From positions 6,200-22,491 of the forward strand of contig VYCX01000329.1 in NCBI GenBank assembly GCA_009843725.1: a DNA stretch of 16,292 nt. The letters are read 5' to 3'. Source of the DNA: Boseongicola sp. SB0675_bin_26 (GTDB lineage Bacteria > Pseudomonadota > Alphaproteobacteria > Rhodobacterales > Rhodobacteraceae). The translations under genes were made by a program, and so were the position numbers. Shown piece by piece: positions 7,145-16,247 of the stretch. How positions within the stretch are numbered: position 1 is the first letter of the stretch; each line of letters opens with the position of its first letter. The notes under the pieces were generated by a model that saw nothing but the letters and a program-made list of their open reading frames with translations, made no database searches and had not been told where the DNA came from.

Positions 7145-8551
7145 ATGAGCGATTCTCCTGTTGTCACTCGCTTCGCGCCCTCGCCCACCGGAAACTTGCA
7201 CATCGGGGGCGCACGCACCGCTCTGTTCAATTGGCTTTATGCACGCCATGCGGGCGGATTCTTCCGTCTTCGCATCGAGGACACTGATCGCGCACGGTCG
7301 ACACCCGAAGCGAAGGAGGCCATTTTCACCGGACTCAATTGGCTCGGCATTGACTGGGATGGAGACGCTGTCAGCCAGTTCGAACGCGCAGGCCGTCACG
7401 CGGACGTGGCGCGTGAAATGCTTGCAAGAGGTTCGGCCTACAAGTGCTTCCTGGGTCAGGAAGAGGCCGCCGCGCTCCGTGACGAGGCTCAAAGGCAGGG
7501 CGAATTCTCCGCGTTCCGGTCCCCTTGGCGGGATGCGCCGGAGCGCGATCATCCGGATGCACCATATGCAATCCGCGTGAAAGCCCCCAACGAAGGCGAA
7601 ACGCAGATCCGGGACAAGGTCCAGGGAGATGTCACGATCCGGAACGACCAGCTCGACGACATGATCGTGCTCCGGTCCGACGGAACGCCCGTCTACATGC
7701 TGGCAGTCGTCGTCGATGATCACGACATGGGCGTCACCCACGTCATCCGGGGCGATGACCATCTGAACAATGCCGCCCGGCAGATGCTGGTCTACAATGC
7801 CATGGGATGGCATGCGCCTGCCTGGGCTCACGTGCCGCTGATCCACGGAGAGGACGGCAAGAAACTGTCCAAGCGCCATGGCGCACTCGGAGTCCAGGAC
7901 TGGGCGGCCATGGGCTATCCCGCCGCAAGCATGCGGAACTATCTCCTCCGCCTCGGATGGAGCCATGGGGACGACGAGATCTTCACCATGGACGAGGCGA
8001 CGGCTTGGTTTGACCTTTCCGGACTCAAGAAGTCGCCTGCACGCCTCGACACCAAGAAACTCGGATACATTTCCGGCAGGCACATTGCCACAATGTCCAC
8101 TGATGCCGAACTTCTGGAAGGAATCCAGGACTACCTCGCGTTCTCTGGCAAGGACGCCCTGACCGCCTCGCAGAAGTCGGATCTGGCGCGCGCCATGTAC
8201 TGCTTGAAGGACAGGGCAAGGACGTATCCCGACCTGCTGGAGATGGCGCGCTTTGTGCTGACATCCCGACCAATCATCCCCGATGCCGGGAATGCGGGCG
8301 AGCAGGATGCGACATGCAATCGCATGTTGTCAGAATTGACGCCGCACCTGCAAAATGCTAACTGGGAGCGCAGCACGTTGGAGAGCATCGTGCGGGAGTT
8401 CGCCGCGGCAAGTCACATCAAGCTCGGAAAGCTCGCTGGCATCATCCGGATTGCATTGGCCGGACGCAAAGTCTCTCCCAGCATTTTCGACATGATGCTG
8501 GTGCTTGGACGTGGCGAAACCATTCTCAGGCTGGCCGACGTCTCATCCTGA
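7145..8551 (+). CDS. gltX: Glutamyl-tRNA synthetase
   Basis: GltX charges tRNA-Glu with glutamate, and in many alphaproteobacteria lacking GlnRS also mischarges tRNA-Gln for later amidation. The 468-residue class I synthetase has the HIGH-like motif in [12 protein letters not shown] (12-22), RIEDTDR (44-50), VIRGDDHL (200-207) and the KMSKS-like KKLSKRHGA (239-247). An alpha-helical anticodon-binding domain forms the last third. The ATG at 7145 places the family's opening TRFAPSPTG at residue 8, the normal position. A weak AAGG lies about 11 nt upstream. Alphaproteobacteria often have two GltX paralogues; whether this one is discriminating cannot be read from the sequence. gltA follows after 67 nt. 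Confidence 0.96.
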   Translation: MSDSPVVTRFAPSPTGNLHIGGARTALFNWLYARHAGGFFRLRIEDTDRARSTPEAKEAIFTGLNWLGIDWDGDAVSQFERAGRHADVAREMLARGSAYKCFLGQEEAAALRDEAQRQGEFSAFRSPWRDAPERDHPDAPYAIRVKAPNEGETQIRDKVQGDVTIRNDQLDDMIVLRSDGTPVYMLAVVVDDHDMGVTHVIRGDDHLNNAARQMLVYNAMGWHAPAWAHVPLIHGEDGKKLSKRHGALGVQDWAAMGYPAASMRNYLLRLGWSHGDDEIFTMDEATAWFDLSGLKKSPARLDTKKLGYISGRHIATMSTDAELLEGIQDYLAFSGKDALTASQKSDLARAMYCLKDRARTYPDLLEMARFVLTSRPIIPDAGNAGEQDATCNRMLSELTPHLQNANWERSTLESIVREFAAASHIKLGKLAGIIRIALAGRKVSPSIFDMMLVLGRGETILRLADVSS

Positions 8552-8552
8552 T

Positions 8553-8572
8553 CGTTGACGTTAACGTTGACG
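8553..8572. repeat. Paired CGTTGACG repeat with central palindrome between gltX and gltA
   Basis: Two copies of CGTTGACG (8553-8560, 8565-8572) flank TTAA. The centre, ACGTTAACGT (8558-8567), is a perfect 10-bp palindrome. Each repeat contains TTGACG, similar to a -35 box, but I find no matching -10 at normal spacing. The position, starting 2 nt after the gltX stop and 47 nt before the gltA start, would suit an operator or promoter for gltA. Confidence 0.45.
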
Positions 8573-8618
8573 GATGCAGAGCGTCTGACAGACAGGAAAA
8601 ATAGGGGTAGCGAAGAAC

Positions 8619-9914
8619 ATGAGAGAATCTTCGAAATCAGCGAGGCTGGACATCGACGGCAAGGAGTTCGAGCTTCCGATGTTCTCGCCAACCTGCGGCC
8701 CGGACGTGATTGACATTCGCAGGCTGTATGGTGACGCCGATGTCTTCACCTACGATCCAGGCTTCACTTCGACCGCGGCATGCAACTCCACGATAACGTT
8801 CATCGACGGCGAAGAGGGGATTTTGCTGCACCGCGGCTATCCGATCGACCAACTTGCGGAAAAGTCGCATTTCCTGGAAGTCTGCTACCTGCTCCTGTAC
8901 GGCGAACTGCCATCGGCGGATCAGCTTGAAGACTTCGAAGGCCGAGTGACCGCCCACACCATGCTGCATGAGCAGATGGTCAACTTCTTCCGTGGATTCC
9001 GTCGCGATGCCCATCCGATGGCGATCATGGTCGGTGTGGTCGGAGCAATGTCGGCCTTCTATCACGACTCGACGGACGTCAGCGACCCCTGGCAACGCGA
9101 AGTTGCCTCCATTCGGCTTGTGGCGAAGATGCCGACGATCGCAGCCTGGGCTTTCAAGTACCGCAGCGGACAGCCCTTCATCTATCCTCGGAACGATCTC
9201 GATTACGCTTCGAACTTCCTTCGCATGTGCTTCAGCGTTCCTGCAGAGGATTATGAAGTGAACCCGATTTTCAGCCGGGCAATGGACAGGATTCTGACGC
9301 TTCACGCAGATCACGAACAGAACGCCTCGACTTCAACCGTGCGGCTGGCATCTTCGTCCGGCGCCAATCCGTTCGCTTGCATTGCGGCAGGCATCGCCTG
9401 CCTCTGGGGCCCGGCTCACGGTGGCGCCAACCAGGCGTGCCTCGAAATGCTGCGCGAAATCGGATCGGTTGATCGCATCCCGGAATTCATCGATCGCGCC
9501 AAGGACAAGGGCGATCCGTTCCGCCTGATGGGCTTCGGTCACCGGGTCTACAAGAACTTCGACCCGCGCGCGCGGGTCATGAAGCAGTCCGCAGACGAGG
9601 TGCTCGGTCTCCTTGGAATCGAGAACAACCCGACCCTTCAGGTGGCCATGGAACTTGAGAGGCTTGCCCTTGAAGACCCGTATTTCAAGGAAAAGAAGCT
9701 CTATCCCAATGTCGATTTCTATTCCGGCATCATCCTGGATGCCCTGGGTTTCCCGACATCGATGTTCACGCCGATCTTCGCGCTGGCCCGTACGGTTGGC
9801 TGGATCAGTCAATGGAAGGAAATGATCGCCGACCCGCAGATGAAGATCGGTCGTCCGAGACAGCTCTATGTCGGCGCGGGCATGCGCGACTACGTGGATG
9901 TGGAGAACCGCTGA
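8619..9914 (+). CDS. gltA: Citrate synthase (type II)
   Basis: GltA condenses oxaloacetate and acetyl-CoA to citrate at the entry of the TCA cycle. The 431-residue protein is collinear with the E. coli-type, NADH-sensitive enzyme group. The active-site residues are His232 (HADHEQNAS), His267 (WGPAHGG), His308 (GFGHRVYKN) and Asp366 (NVDFYSG), close to E. coli His264, His305 and Asp362. The N-terminal beta-rich domain specific to type II enzymes is present (about 1-60: [13 protein letters not shown]). The ATG at 8619 is preceded by TAGGGG 11 nt upstream and GAAG close by. The coding strand faces the leftward gene cluster; only 21 nt separate the two stop codons, with no obvious terminator. Confidence 0.97.
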   Translation: MRESSKSARLDIDGKEFELPMFSPTCGPDVIDIRRLYGDADVFTYDPGFTSTAACNSTITFIDGEEGILLHRGYPIDQLAEKSHFLEVCYLLLYGELPSADQLEDFEGRVTAHTMLHEQMVNFFRGFRRDAHPMAIMVGVVGAMSAFYHDSTDVSDPWQREVASIRLVAKMPTIAAWAFKYRSGQPFIYPRNDLDYASNFLRMCFSVPAEDYEVNPIFSRAMDRILTLHADHEQNASTSTVRLASSSGANPFACIAAGIACLWGPAHGGANQACLEMLREIGSVDRIPEFIDRAKDKGDPFRLMGFGHRVYKNFDPRARVMKQSADEVLGLLGIENNPTLQVAMELERLALEDPYFKEKKLYPNVDFYSGIILDALGFPTSMFTPIFALARTVGWISQWKEMIADPQMKIGRPRQLYVGAGMRDYVDVENR

Positions 9915-9935
9915 GCGCCAACCGCGCAGCGTGCA

Positions 9936-10715
9936 TCAACGCCCTTCGTACTCTGCAGGGCGGCCTTCGAGGAACGCCATCACGCCCTCGCGGAAGTCGC
10001 GGGTCTTGCCGCAACGCCCTTGCAGCCTTGCTTCGAGGATCAATTGCTCCTCAAGCGAGTTTTCGTACGTAGCCCGGATTGCTTCCTTGGAGCGGCGATA
10101 GGCTTCGGTCGGCCCCGTTGCCAGTTGCGCTGCCCGTCTCCGCCAATGCGTCTCGAATTCGCCGTCCGGGACCGCTTCCCAGATCATGCCCCATTCCGCA
10201 GCCTGGCATGCAGGCACCGGCTCGGCGAACAGCGCCGCCCCCATGGCGCGGGCAAACCCGACCTGACGCGGCAGCCAATAGGTCCCACCCGCATCGGGAA
10301 TGAGACCGATCCGGGCAAACGCCTGCAGGAACACCGCCCGCTCGGACGCAATCACTATGTCGGATGCCAATGCGAGATTCGCCCCCGCGCCGGCAGCGGC
10401 GCCGTTTACCGCCGACATCGTCGGCACCTTGCAGTCGAAAATCGCGCGCAAGAGGGGCATGTATTCGTCCCTGAGCGTCCGCTCGAGATTGGCGTTCGAC
10501 AGCGAATGCTGAGCGTCCGTCAAATCCTGTCCCGAGCAAAAGGCATCTCCTGCTCCGGACAGCACGATCACGTGCGCCGCATCGGACGCCTCCTTGAAGG
10601 CGTCCAGCAATTCTGCACGCATTTGGCCGTTGAGTGCGTTCTTTACGTCGGGCCTGTCGAGAGTGATTTCCGCGCAATCGCCAGCGTATGACAAGCGAAT
10701 GGTCTGATACTCCAT
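9936..10715 (-). CDS. Enoyl-CoA hydratase/isomerase family protein, PaaG-like
   Basis: This is a crotonase-fold protein of 259 residues. It has the oxyanion-hole segments FCSGQDL (59-65) and GAAAGAGANLALASDI (105-120), and FARIGLIPDAGGTYWLP (133-149) with Asp141 matching the catalytic Asp of PaaG, the 1,2-epoxyphenylacetyl-CoA isomerase. There is no Glu-Glu pair as in classical enoyl-CoA hydratases, which favours isomerase-type chemistry. A longer frame starts at 10781, but the ATG at 10715 is preceded by AAGGAGG about 10 nt away and begins at the family's N-terminus, so I use it. No other paa genes are seen. It lies 98 nt downstream of ccmH in the same direction, an arrangement I recall from other Rhodobacterales, so it may share the ccm transcript. 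The exact substrate is unknown. Confidence 0.85.
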   Translation of the reverse strand: MEYQTIRLSYAGDCAEITLDRPDVKNALNGQMRAELLDAFKEASDAAHVIVLSGAGDAFCSGQDLTDAQHSLSNANLERTLRDEYMPLLRAIFDCKVPTMSAVNGAAAGAGANLALASDIVIASERAVFLQAFARIGLIPDAGGTYWLPRQVGFARAMGAALFAEPVPACQAAEWGMIWEAVPDGEFETHWRRRAAQLATGPTEAYRRSKEAIRATYENSLEEQLILEARLQGRCGKTRDFREGVMAFLEGRPAEYEGR

Positions 10716-10813
10716 GGAAAGAACGCCTCCTTGGTGAACGCAATTGAAATAGGTGAACGGGCACTTCGGCGAAAGAGCCAATTGAAGATGCCGGCCTCGG
10801 CATCCCGGGCCGC

Positions 10814-11260
10814 CTACTCGTCCATCAACTCTGCAAGACGCGCCCTTTCCGCCGCCGTAAGCGCATCAGGACTCGCCGAACGCCAACGACGAACAAGAAA
10901 GATCCCGGCAACAGCCAGCCCCGCCAGCAACAGGATCGGGGCCGCGGCCCAAAGCACGAGGTTGATCCCGTCCCGCCGCGGGTTCAATAGCACATACTCT
11001 CCGTAGCGCTCGACAACGAAGGCGACAACCTCGTCATTGCTGTCCCCATCAGCCAGTCGCTCCCGGACAAGAAGGCGCAGATCGCGGGCAAGGGCCGCAT
11101 CGGATTCATCAATTGATTCGTTTCGGCAGATCAGGCAGCGGAGGCCCTTCGAAATGTCTCGTGCGCGAGACTCCAGGGCCGAATCATCCAGAATCTCGCC
11201 AGGCTCTACGGCCAAGGCAGTCCCGGCCAACAGAATCAGAAGAAGCGCTCGAAAGATCAT
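10814..11260 (-). CDS. ccmH: Cytochrome c maturation protein CcmH
   Basis: CcmH is a periplasm-facing thiol-disulfide protein that keeps the apocytochrome c CXXCH cysteines reduced for haem ligation by CcmF. The 148-residue protein has a signal peptide (1-17, ending TALAVEP), the redox motif LRCLICRN (Cys42, Cys45) and ERYGEYVLLNP (84-94). One C-terminal transmembrane helix spans about 102-123. A short cytoplasmic tail follows, without the TPR domain of fused E. coli CcmH, so the CcmI function would be on another gene not seen in this window. Its ATG overlaps the ccmF stop by four bases (ATGA), indicating coupled translation. Confidence 0.94.
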   Translation of the reverse strand: MIFRALLLILLAGTALAVEPGEILDDSALESRARDISKGLRCLICRNESIDESDAALARDLRLLVRERLADGDSNDEVVAFVVERYGEYVLLNPRRDGINLVLWAAAPILLLAGLAVAGIFLVRRWRSASPDALTAAERARLAELMDE

Positions 11261-13224
11261 TCCGCAGCCACGCGCATTGTTCGCCGCTGCGCGCCAGCGG
11301 CCACCCGAAATCTTCGGTCACTCAGCGACAGCGCACCGCCAAGCGCCATGACGACCGCCCCTGACCAAATCCAGTTCGCGAACGGCTTTATGTAGGTCCT
11401 TACGGCCCAGCCGCCGCCGTCCTGCAGTTCCCCGATCACCAGATAGACGTCCCGGAAGACACCGTTGTCGATGGCGGCCTCCGTGGTTGGCATCCCGGCA
11501 ACGGGATAGATTCGCCTTTCCGGACGGAGTACCGCCACAGTGCGTCCGTTGCGAGCCACTTGGAATTCCGCCATCGTTGAGAGGTAATTTGGTCCCTGAA
11601 CCTCTTGAACACCGGTCAGCGTGAGTTCGTAGCGACCAGCCGAAAAGGTCTCTCCCTCTTTGGCTATGCGTATGTCCTCAATCTCCCAAGCGAGCAAAAG
11701 CGAGATTCCAATCATCGTGATTCCCAGACCCGCATGCGCCACGACTCGGCCCCAATCGGAACGCGGCAATCTGATGGCGCGACGCAGCCTCCCGGAGCGC
11801 TCCTGTCCCGTTCGCGCCCAAAGATCCGAAACCGCGCCGAGGATGACCCAGCTGCCAAGGAATGCCCCGACCGGACCCAACATGGTTCGCCCTGTTCCGA
11901 TCATCCAAATGAAGGCCGCGATGCCAAAGGCTCCCACCGCCGCAAGCCATACTGCCCGGACGACCCGCTCAAGCCTCGCCCGTTTCCAAGGCATTACGGC
12001 TCCAATGGGAAGGAAAGCTGCGAGCGCCATGAAGAATGGCGTGAATGATGCATCGAAGAACGGTGGCCCGACCGATACCTTTCGCGAAAACGCCAGTTCG
12101 GCTACGAGAGGCCAGACCGTACCAATGAATACCACGAATGCCGCAACCGCCAGCAGTACATTGTTCAGCACCAGCGCGCTTTCCCGGCTGACCGTCCCGA
12201 AGACGCCGGCGCCTTGGATTGCATTGGCGCGCGCTGCATAAAGCAGCAACGCGCCGCCCATGAAGACGCCGGTAATGGCTAGCAGATAGACACCGCGCTC
12301 GGGATCATTTGCGAATGCGTGCACGCTTGTCAGAACGCCTGAGCGCACAATGAACGCGCCGATCAAGGAAAACCCGAAGGCGAGAATCGCGAGAAGCACC
12401 GTCCAGCTCTTCAGCGCCTCGCGTTTCTCCACGACGACGGCGGAATGCAAGAGCGCCACGGAGATCAGCCAGGGCATGAACGAAGCGTTCTCGACCGGAT
12501 CCCAGAACCAGAAACCGCCCCAGCCGAGTTCGTAATAGGCCCACCAGGAACCAAGAGCGATGCCGACGGTGAGCGTGAGCCAGGCCAGCAAAGTCCATGG
12601 CCTGACCCATCTTGCCCATGCCGCGTCCACGCGACCCTCGATCAGGGCCGCAACAGCAAAGGAGAACGATGTGGATAAGCCGACGTAGCCCAGGTAGAGA
12701 AAGGGTGGATGGAAGGCGAGGCCCGGATCCTGCAGCAGCGGATTCAGGTCGCGCCCGTTCATGGGGGGCACGTCGAGGCGGATGAACGGGTTCGACGTGA
12801 AGATCAGGAAGCCCAGGAAGGCAACCCCGATGGAAGCCTGGACCCCCAGCACACGCGCCCTGAGCCCGTCAGGCAGATTGCCGCCAAACAGGGCAACAAG
12901 GGCTCCGAAGAATGCTAGAATCAAGCACCAAAGCAACATGGAGCCTTCGTGGTTCCCCCAAACGCCGGAAACCTTGTAGATCATCGGCTTCAGCGTGTGC
13001 GAGTTCGCTGCCACCAATCGAACGGAGAAATCCGACGTGACAAATGCATAGGTCAAGGCGGCGAACGCAACCGCAAGAAGACCCGCCTGCAGCAGTGCAG
13101 CTGGTTCGGCCACAGCCATCCATGCGCTCCAGCGCCGATGGGCGCCGACAAGGGGCAACACCATCTGCAGACAGGCTACGGCAAGTGCCAGTGTCAGGGC
13201 AAAGTGTCCGATCTCGACGGCCAT
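11257..13224 (-). CDS. ccmF: Haem lyase subunit CcmF
   Basis: CcmF transfers haem from holo-CcmE to apocytochrome c with CcmH. The 655-residue multi-spanning inner membrane protein has the GVWGNHEGS loop (87-95), FHPPFLYLGY (His173), the tryptophan-rich WWD domain WGGFWFWDPVENASFMPW (235-252), and further conserved His at 261 and 302 (VHAFAND). A soluble periplasmic beta-rich domain lies near 515-600. These match CcmF haem-binding features closely. The ATG at 13224 has only a weak AGG 8 nt upstream. The usual partner ccmE, which in many alphaproteobacteria directly precedes ccmF, is not found upstream; a 0.67-kb gap without a recognisable gene is there instead. Confidence 0.96.
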   Translation of the reverse strand: MAVEIGHFALTLALAVACLQMVLPLVGAHRRWSAWMAVAEPAALLQAGLLAVAFAALTYAFVTSDFSVRLVAANSHTLKPMIYKVSGVWGNHEGSMLLWCLILAFFGALVALFGGNLPDGLRARVLGVQASIGVAFLGFLIFTSNPFIRLDVPPMNGRDLNPLLQDPGLAFHPPFLYLGYVGLSTSFSFAVAALIEGRVDAAWARWVRPWTLLAWLTLTVGIALGSWWAYYELGWGGFWFWDPVENASFMPWLISVALLHSAVVVEKREALKSWTVLLAILAFGFSLIGAFIVRSGVLTSVHAFANDPERGVYLLAITGVFMGGALLLYAARANAIQGAGVFGTVSRESALVLNNVLLAVAAFVVFIGTVWPLVAELAFSRKVSVGPPFFDASFTPFFMALAAFLPIGAVMPWKRARLERVVRAVWLAAVGAFGIAAFIWMIGTGRTMLGPVGAFLGSWVILGAVSDLWARTGQERSGRLRRAIRLPRSDWGRVVAHAGLGITMIGISLLLAWEIEDIRIAKEGETFSAGRYELTLTGVQEVQGPNYLSTMAEFQVARNGRTVAVLRPERRIYPVAGMPTTEAAIDNGVFRDVYLVIGELQDGGGWAVRTYIKPFANWIWSGAVVMALGGALSLSDRRFRVAAGAQRRTMRVAAE

Positions 13225-13890
13225 GGTCAGAACCTAGTGTGCCCCGAGCAGGTCGCCAAGAGCGCGCCGACGAACGCATCTCTCGATGCTGCCTGATTCC
13301 GGGGCAACTGTCATCACGGCGCATTCTCCTGTCATTTCCTCCGCCTCGCGCAAGGTCATGGTTGCCTGCGCAGCTGTTTCCGAGAGCAATTCGTCCGGAC
13401 AAAGTTCAACATCCCGGTCCGGGCGGATGCCTGAACTTCTGGAGAGTCGCTTGCGGCCCGGCGGCCGCATGCCCAGCATTCACTGGAAAGGCGCCCAACT
13501 GCCGGATCGGAAAGGAATGGCCTAGAACTGCCCGGCAACCGCGCGCATTCATGAAATCGCACGCACGATGACGAGTCGATTGGTCGTGTCTCCTGCCGTG
13601 GAAAATGCGCGGAATTGGGAATGCGACGTCCCGGGTCGCCGGGCATCAACGCACCGTTGACGGTGGCGTTCGCAAGATCGGCGAGCAGCGCCAGGAAACC
13701 GCTCAAGGATCAGCCGTCGGCGAACGACTCGCTCATGGTCTTGGCCCAGGCACGGAGACCGCCGTCTTGGCATCCGGCTTCCGGCCTAGCGGTGTCGGCG
13801 GTGAAGCAGCGGCCTGTCGAACCTGGCCTGCGCACTCCTTGAAGCGTCGACGAGAATCGAGATGCCTGATCGTGTCCTCGCCGCACGGTT
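13225..13890. other. Intergenic stretch between nhaA and ccmF, no recognisable gene
   Basis: The position upstream of ccmF is where ccmE would be expected, but no frame on either strand shows CcmE features (signal-anchor helix, haem-binding His-Tyr motif). An 81-codon leftward frame (13234-13479) ends 9 nt before ccmF and contains TMTLREAEEMTGE; it resembles nothing I know and lacks a ribosome binding site, but its placement just before ccmF means it should not be dismissed. No repeats, tRNA or insertion-sequence ends are evident. No T-rich terminator follows nhaA. Confidence 0.45.
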
Positions 13891-15102
13891 TCAGGACCTG
13901 GCGTGATCCTCTGCCGCTCCGGAAGAGCCCTGCGTCCGGCGCAGGGCGTGTTTGAGCACGGCAAAGCCCAACAGGGCCGAGAGACCGGAGCCAAGCAGGA
14001 CTCCGAGCCGGACCTCGTCGAGCTGCCCTGCGGTGTCGAATGCCAGGGTTCCGATGAAGAGGCTCATGGTGAAGCCGACGCCCGTGAGACAGGCGATGCC
14101 GTAGACCTGCAGCCAGGTCACGCCGTCGGGCAGACGGCAGAGGCCAGCCTTGACCCCCAGCCAGGAGAAGACCAGAACGCCCGCCTGCTTGCCGATGAAC
14201 AGGCCGAGCGCGATGCCGAGCGGCAAGGGCGCTGCCAGTGCGCTCGGCGAGATGCCTTCGAGGGCAACGCCTGCATTGGCGAAGGCAAACAGCGGCAGCA
14301 CGAGAAACGCCACCCAAGGGTGCAGGTCGTGTTCCGCAACCTTGAGCGGCGAGGTGCCGTCACGCGCCCGGATGGGGACCGTCAAGGCGACCAGCACGCC
14401 GGCAAGGGTCGCATGGACCCCCGACTTGAGCACCGCCGCCCACATCACGATCCCGACAAGCACGTAGGGCGTGATCCGCATGACGCCGGCGCGATTCAGC
14501 ACAAGCAGCCCGAGCCATCCGATCGCCGCGACCGAAAGCGCGGCGAGCGACACGCCGTCGGTGTAGAAGGCCGCGATGATGACGATGGCCGCAAGATCGT
14601 CGATGATCGCCACGGCGAGCAGGAAGATCTTGAGCGTCACCGGCACGCCCCGCCCCATCAGCGCCAGGATGCCGAGCGCAAAGGCGATGTCCGTGGCCGC
14701 CGGAATCGCCCAGCCATGGACGGTGCCGGGCGAATTCAGGTTGATGCCCACGAACACCAGCGCCGGGATCACGATGCCTCCGCAGGCCGCGATGAGCGGC
14801 AGCGCCGCACGGTCCATGCTCGAGAGATGGCCCTCCAGGATCTCGCGCTTGATCTCGAGGCCGACCAGAAAGAAGAAGACGGCCATCAAGCCGTCGTTCA
14901 CCCACAGGAACAGGGGCTTGGCGATGGAGAACGTTCCGATCTGCACCTTGATCGGGAGGTCAAGGAAAGACGCGTAGGCTGGCGCAAGCAGAGAGTTGCT
15001 GATCGCCAGCGCGGCAAGGGCGGCGAGCATCAACAGCACGCCCGGCGTGGCTTCGCTCGCGAAGAGCTGAATGACAGGAGACTTCCGGCTATCGTATTTC
15101 AT
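13891..15102 (-). CDS. nhaA: Na+/H+ antiporter NhaA
   Basis: NhaA is an inner-membrane antiporter that expels Na+ (or Li+) in exchange for protons, important for salt and alkaline tolerance. The 403-residue protein has about twelve hydrophobic segments and all key residues: Asp138 (PAATDIAFA), the Asp168-Asp169 ion-binding pair (AIIDDLAAI) and Lys304 (FIGKQAG). These correspond to E. coli Asp133, Asp163-Asp164 and Lys300. FLVGLEIKRE (78-87) is also characteristic. The ATG at 15102 has GAGGA about 8 nt upstream. The gene visibly prefers G or C at third positions more than neighbouring ccmF, giving a long spurious open frame on the opposite strand (13903-15192); this may indicate later acquisition. 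It lies 227 nt downstream of a sodium channel gene in the same direction. Confidence 0.96.
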   Translation of the reverse strand: MKYDSRKSPVIQLFASEATPGVLLMLAALAALAISNSLLAPAYASFLDLPIKVQIGTFSIAKPLFLWVNDGLMAVFFFLVGLEIKREILEGHLSSMDRAALPLIAACGGIVIPALVFVGINLNSPGTVHGWAIPAATDIAFALGILALMGRGVPVTLKIFLLAVAIIDDLAAIVIIAAFYTDGVSLAALSVAAIGWLGLLVLNRAGVMRITPYVLVGIVMWAAVLKSGVHATLAGVLVALTVPIRARDGTSPLKVAEHDLHPWVAFLVLPLFAFANAGVALEGISPSALAAPLPLGIALGLFIGKQAGVLVFSWLGVKAGLCRLPDGVTWLQVYGIACLTGVGFTMSLFIGTLAFDTAGQLDEVRLGVLLGSGLSALLGFAVLKHALRRTQGSSGAAEDHARS

Positions 15103-15329
15103 GGGGTGGTCCTCGCCAAAACTGGATCAGCATGCAAGTCGCTTGCGGACAGGGATCACAAACGGTGGCCGATTCCATGCCACCTCCCTTGATGTCCGGG
15201 CGCAACCTCCATGCACATGACTTGATGATCTTGTTGAACGGTGCGTGCGCAATGGTTTGGACTCGCGACTCCGCTCTTCATGGCGGGTGGAGCTTTGCCA
15301 CCATGCGAATTGCGCAACGGCTGAAGCCA

Positions 15330-16115
15330 TCATTCCCGCCTGTTCAGGTCAGCCAGCCGCCTTTCTATAGCGGCGAGTCGTCGAAGAACCTCGTCGCGAT
15401 ATACGTCGGTTGCTCCAGACTGCTCTTCGTAATGCGACTGTTGCATCGCATTGACTATGAGCCCGACCACAAGGTTCATGACCGCGAACGTGGTGACTAT
15501 TATGAATGGTACGAAGAAGGCCCAAGCATAGGGATAGTCTGCCATGACGACCCGGACAATGCCCATGGACCAGCTTTCAAGCGTCATGATTTGAAAAAGG
15601 GAATATGCTGATCGGCCGAGCGTGCCGAACCACTCAGGGAAGTCGTCGCCGAAGAGTTTCGTGGTGATGACGGAGCCGACATAAAAGATAAGACCCGTCA
15701 GGCCGAGGACCGACGCCATGCCAGGCAGGGCGCCGATCAGTCCCTCCATGACCCTGCGAAGGCTCGGAACCGTGGACACAAGGCGCAACGCTCGCAGGAT
15801 CCGGAGCGCGCGCAAGACCGATAGCGTGTTTGCCCCCGGCATGAGCGAAACGGCAACGATTATGAAATCCGCCATGTTCCATCCGTCACCGAAAAACCGG
15901 CCGCGGTAGGCGTAGAGCTTCGCCAGGATCTCGGTTGCGAAGATGCCGAGGCAGATCCGGTCCAACAGTGTGACGAGCGGGCCCGCACGCATCATGATCA
16001 CTTCGGACGTCTCCATGCCGAGCAGGATTGCATTGAAGATGATCACGCCGATTATCATGCGTTGAACGGTTGGCCGTTCCATCCATGCTGCCAGCGATTC
16101 ACGTACGCCCGTCAT
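15330..16115 (-). CDS. Bacterial voltage-gated sodium channel (NaChBac/NavAb type)
   Basis: The protein is a single-domain, six-helix channel subunit that would assemble as a tetramer in the inner membrane. The voltage-sensing S4 helix has Arg at 102, 105, 108 and 111, spaced by three (LRALRILRALR). S2 and S3 carry counter-charges (Glu62, Asp83). The pore loop has the selectivity filter TLESWSM (178-184), identical to NavAb and NavMs as I recall, indicating Na+ selectivity. S6 (about 201-225) ends NAMQQSH, and a heptad-like C-terminal helix (DEVLRRLAAIERRLADL) is the typical coiled-coil bundle. GTG at 16139 and ATG at 16130 are possible earlier starts, but ATG at 16115 has GAGAAGG 5 nt upstream and gives the usual length of 261 residues. 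nhaA follows in the same direction. Confidence 0.95.
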   Translation of the reverse strand: MTGVRESLAAWMERPTVQRMIIGVIIFNAILLGMETSEVIMMRAGPLVTLLDRICLGIFATEILAKLYAYRGRFFGDGWNMADFIIVAVSLMPGANTLSVLRALRILRALRLVSTVPSLRRVMEGLIGALPGMASVLGLTGLIFYVGSVITTKLFGDDFPEWFGTLGRSAYSLFQIMTLESWSMGIVRVVMADYPYAWAFFVPFIIVTTFAVMNLVVGLIVNAMQQSHYEEQSGATDVYRDEVLRRLAAIERRLADLNRRE

Positions 16116-16247
16116 CTGCACCTTCTCCATTGCCTGCACTGCCTGTTGCGTATCTCGTGGCGGCGCGATCCAGGATCAAGCCTGACATTTGAGAATTCGC
16201 CGGACAGGCATTCGCAGGATGATTCACGATGGCTGGCGAGGCTGAGA

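Noticed and set aside
7091..8083. 330-codon frame opposite gltX
   Set aside because: Antisense to the catalytic core of gltX; a coding-strand shadow.
8637..9314. 225-codon frame opposite gltA
   Set aside because: Lies within a clear citrate synthase gene on the other strand and has no family features.
13903..15192. 429-codon open frame opposite nhaA
   Set aside because: Arg-, Asp- and Gln-rich translation without family resemblance; explained by the high GC3 of nhaA on the other strand.
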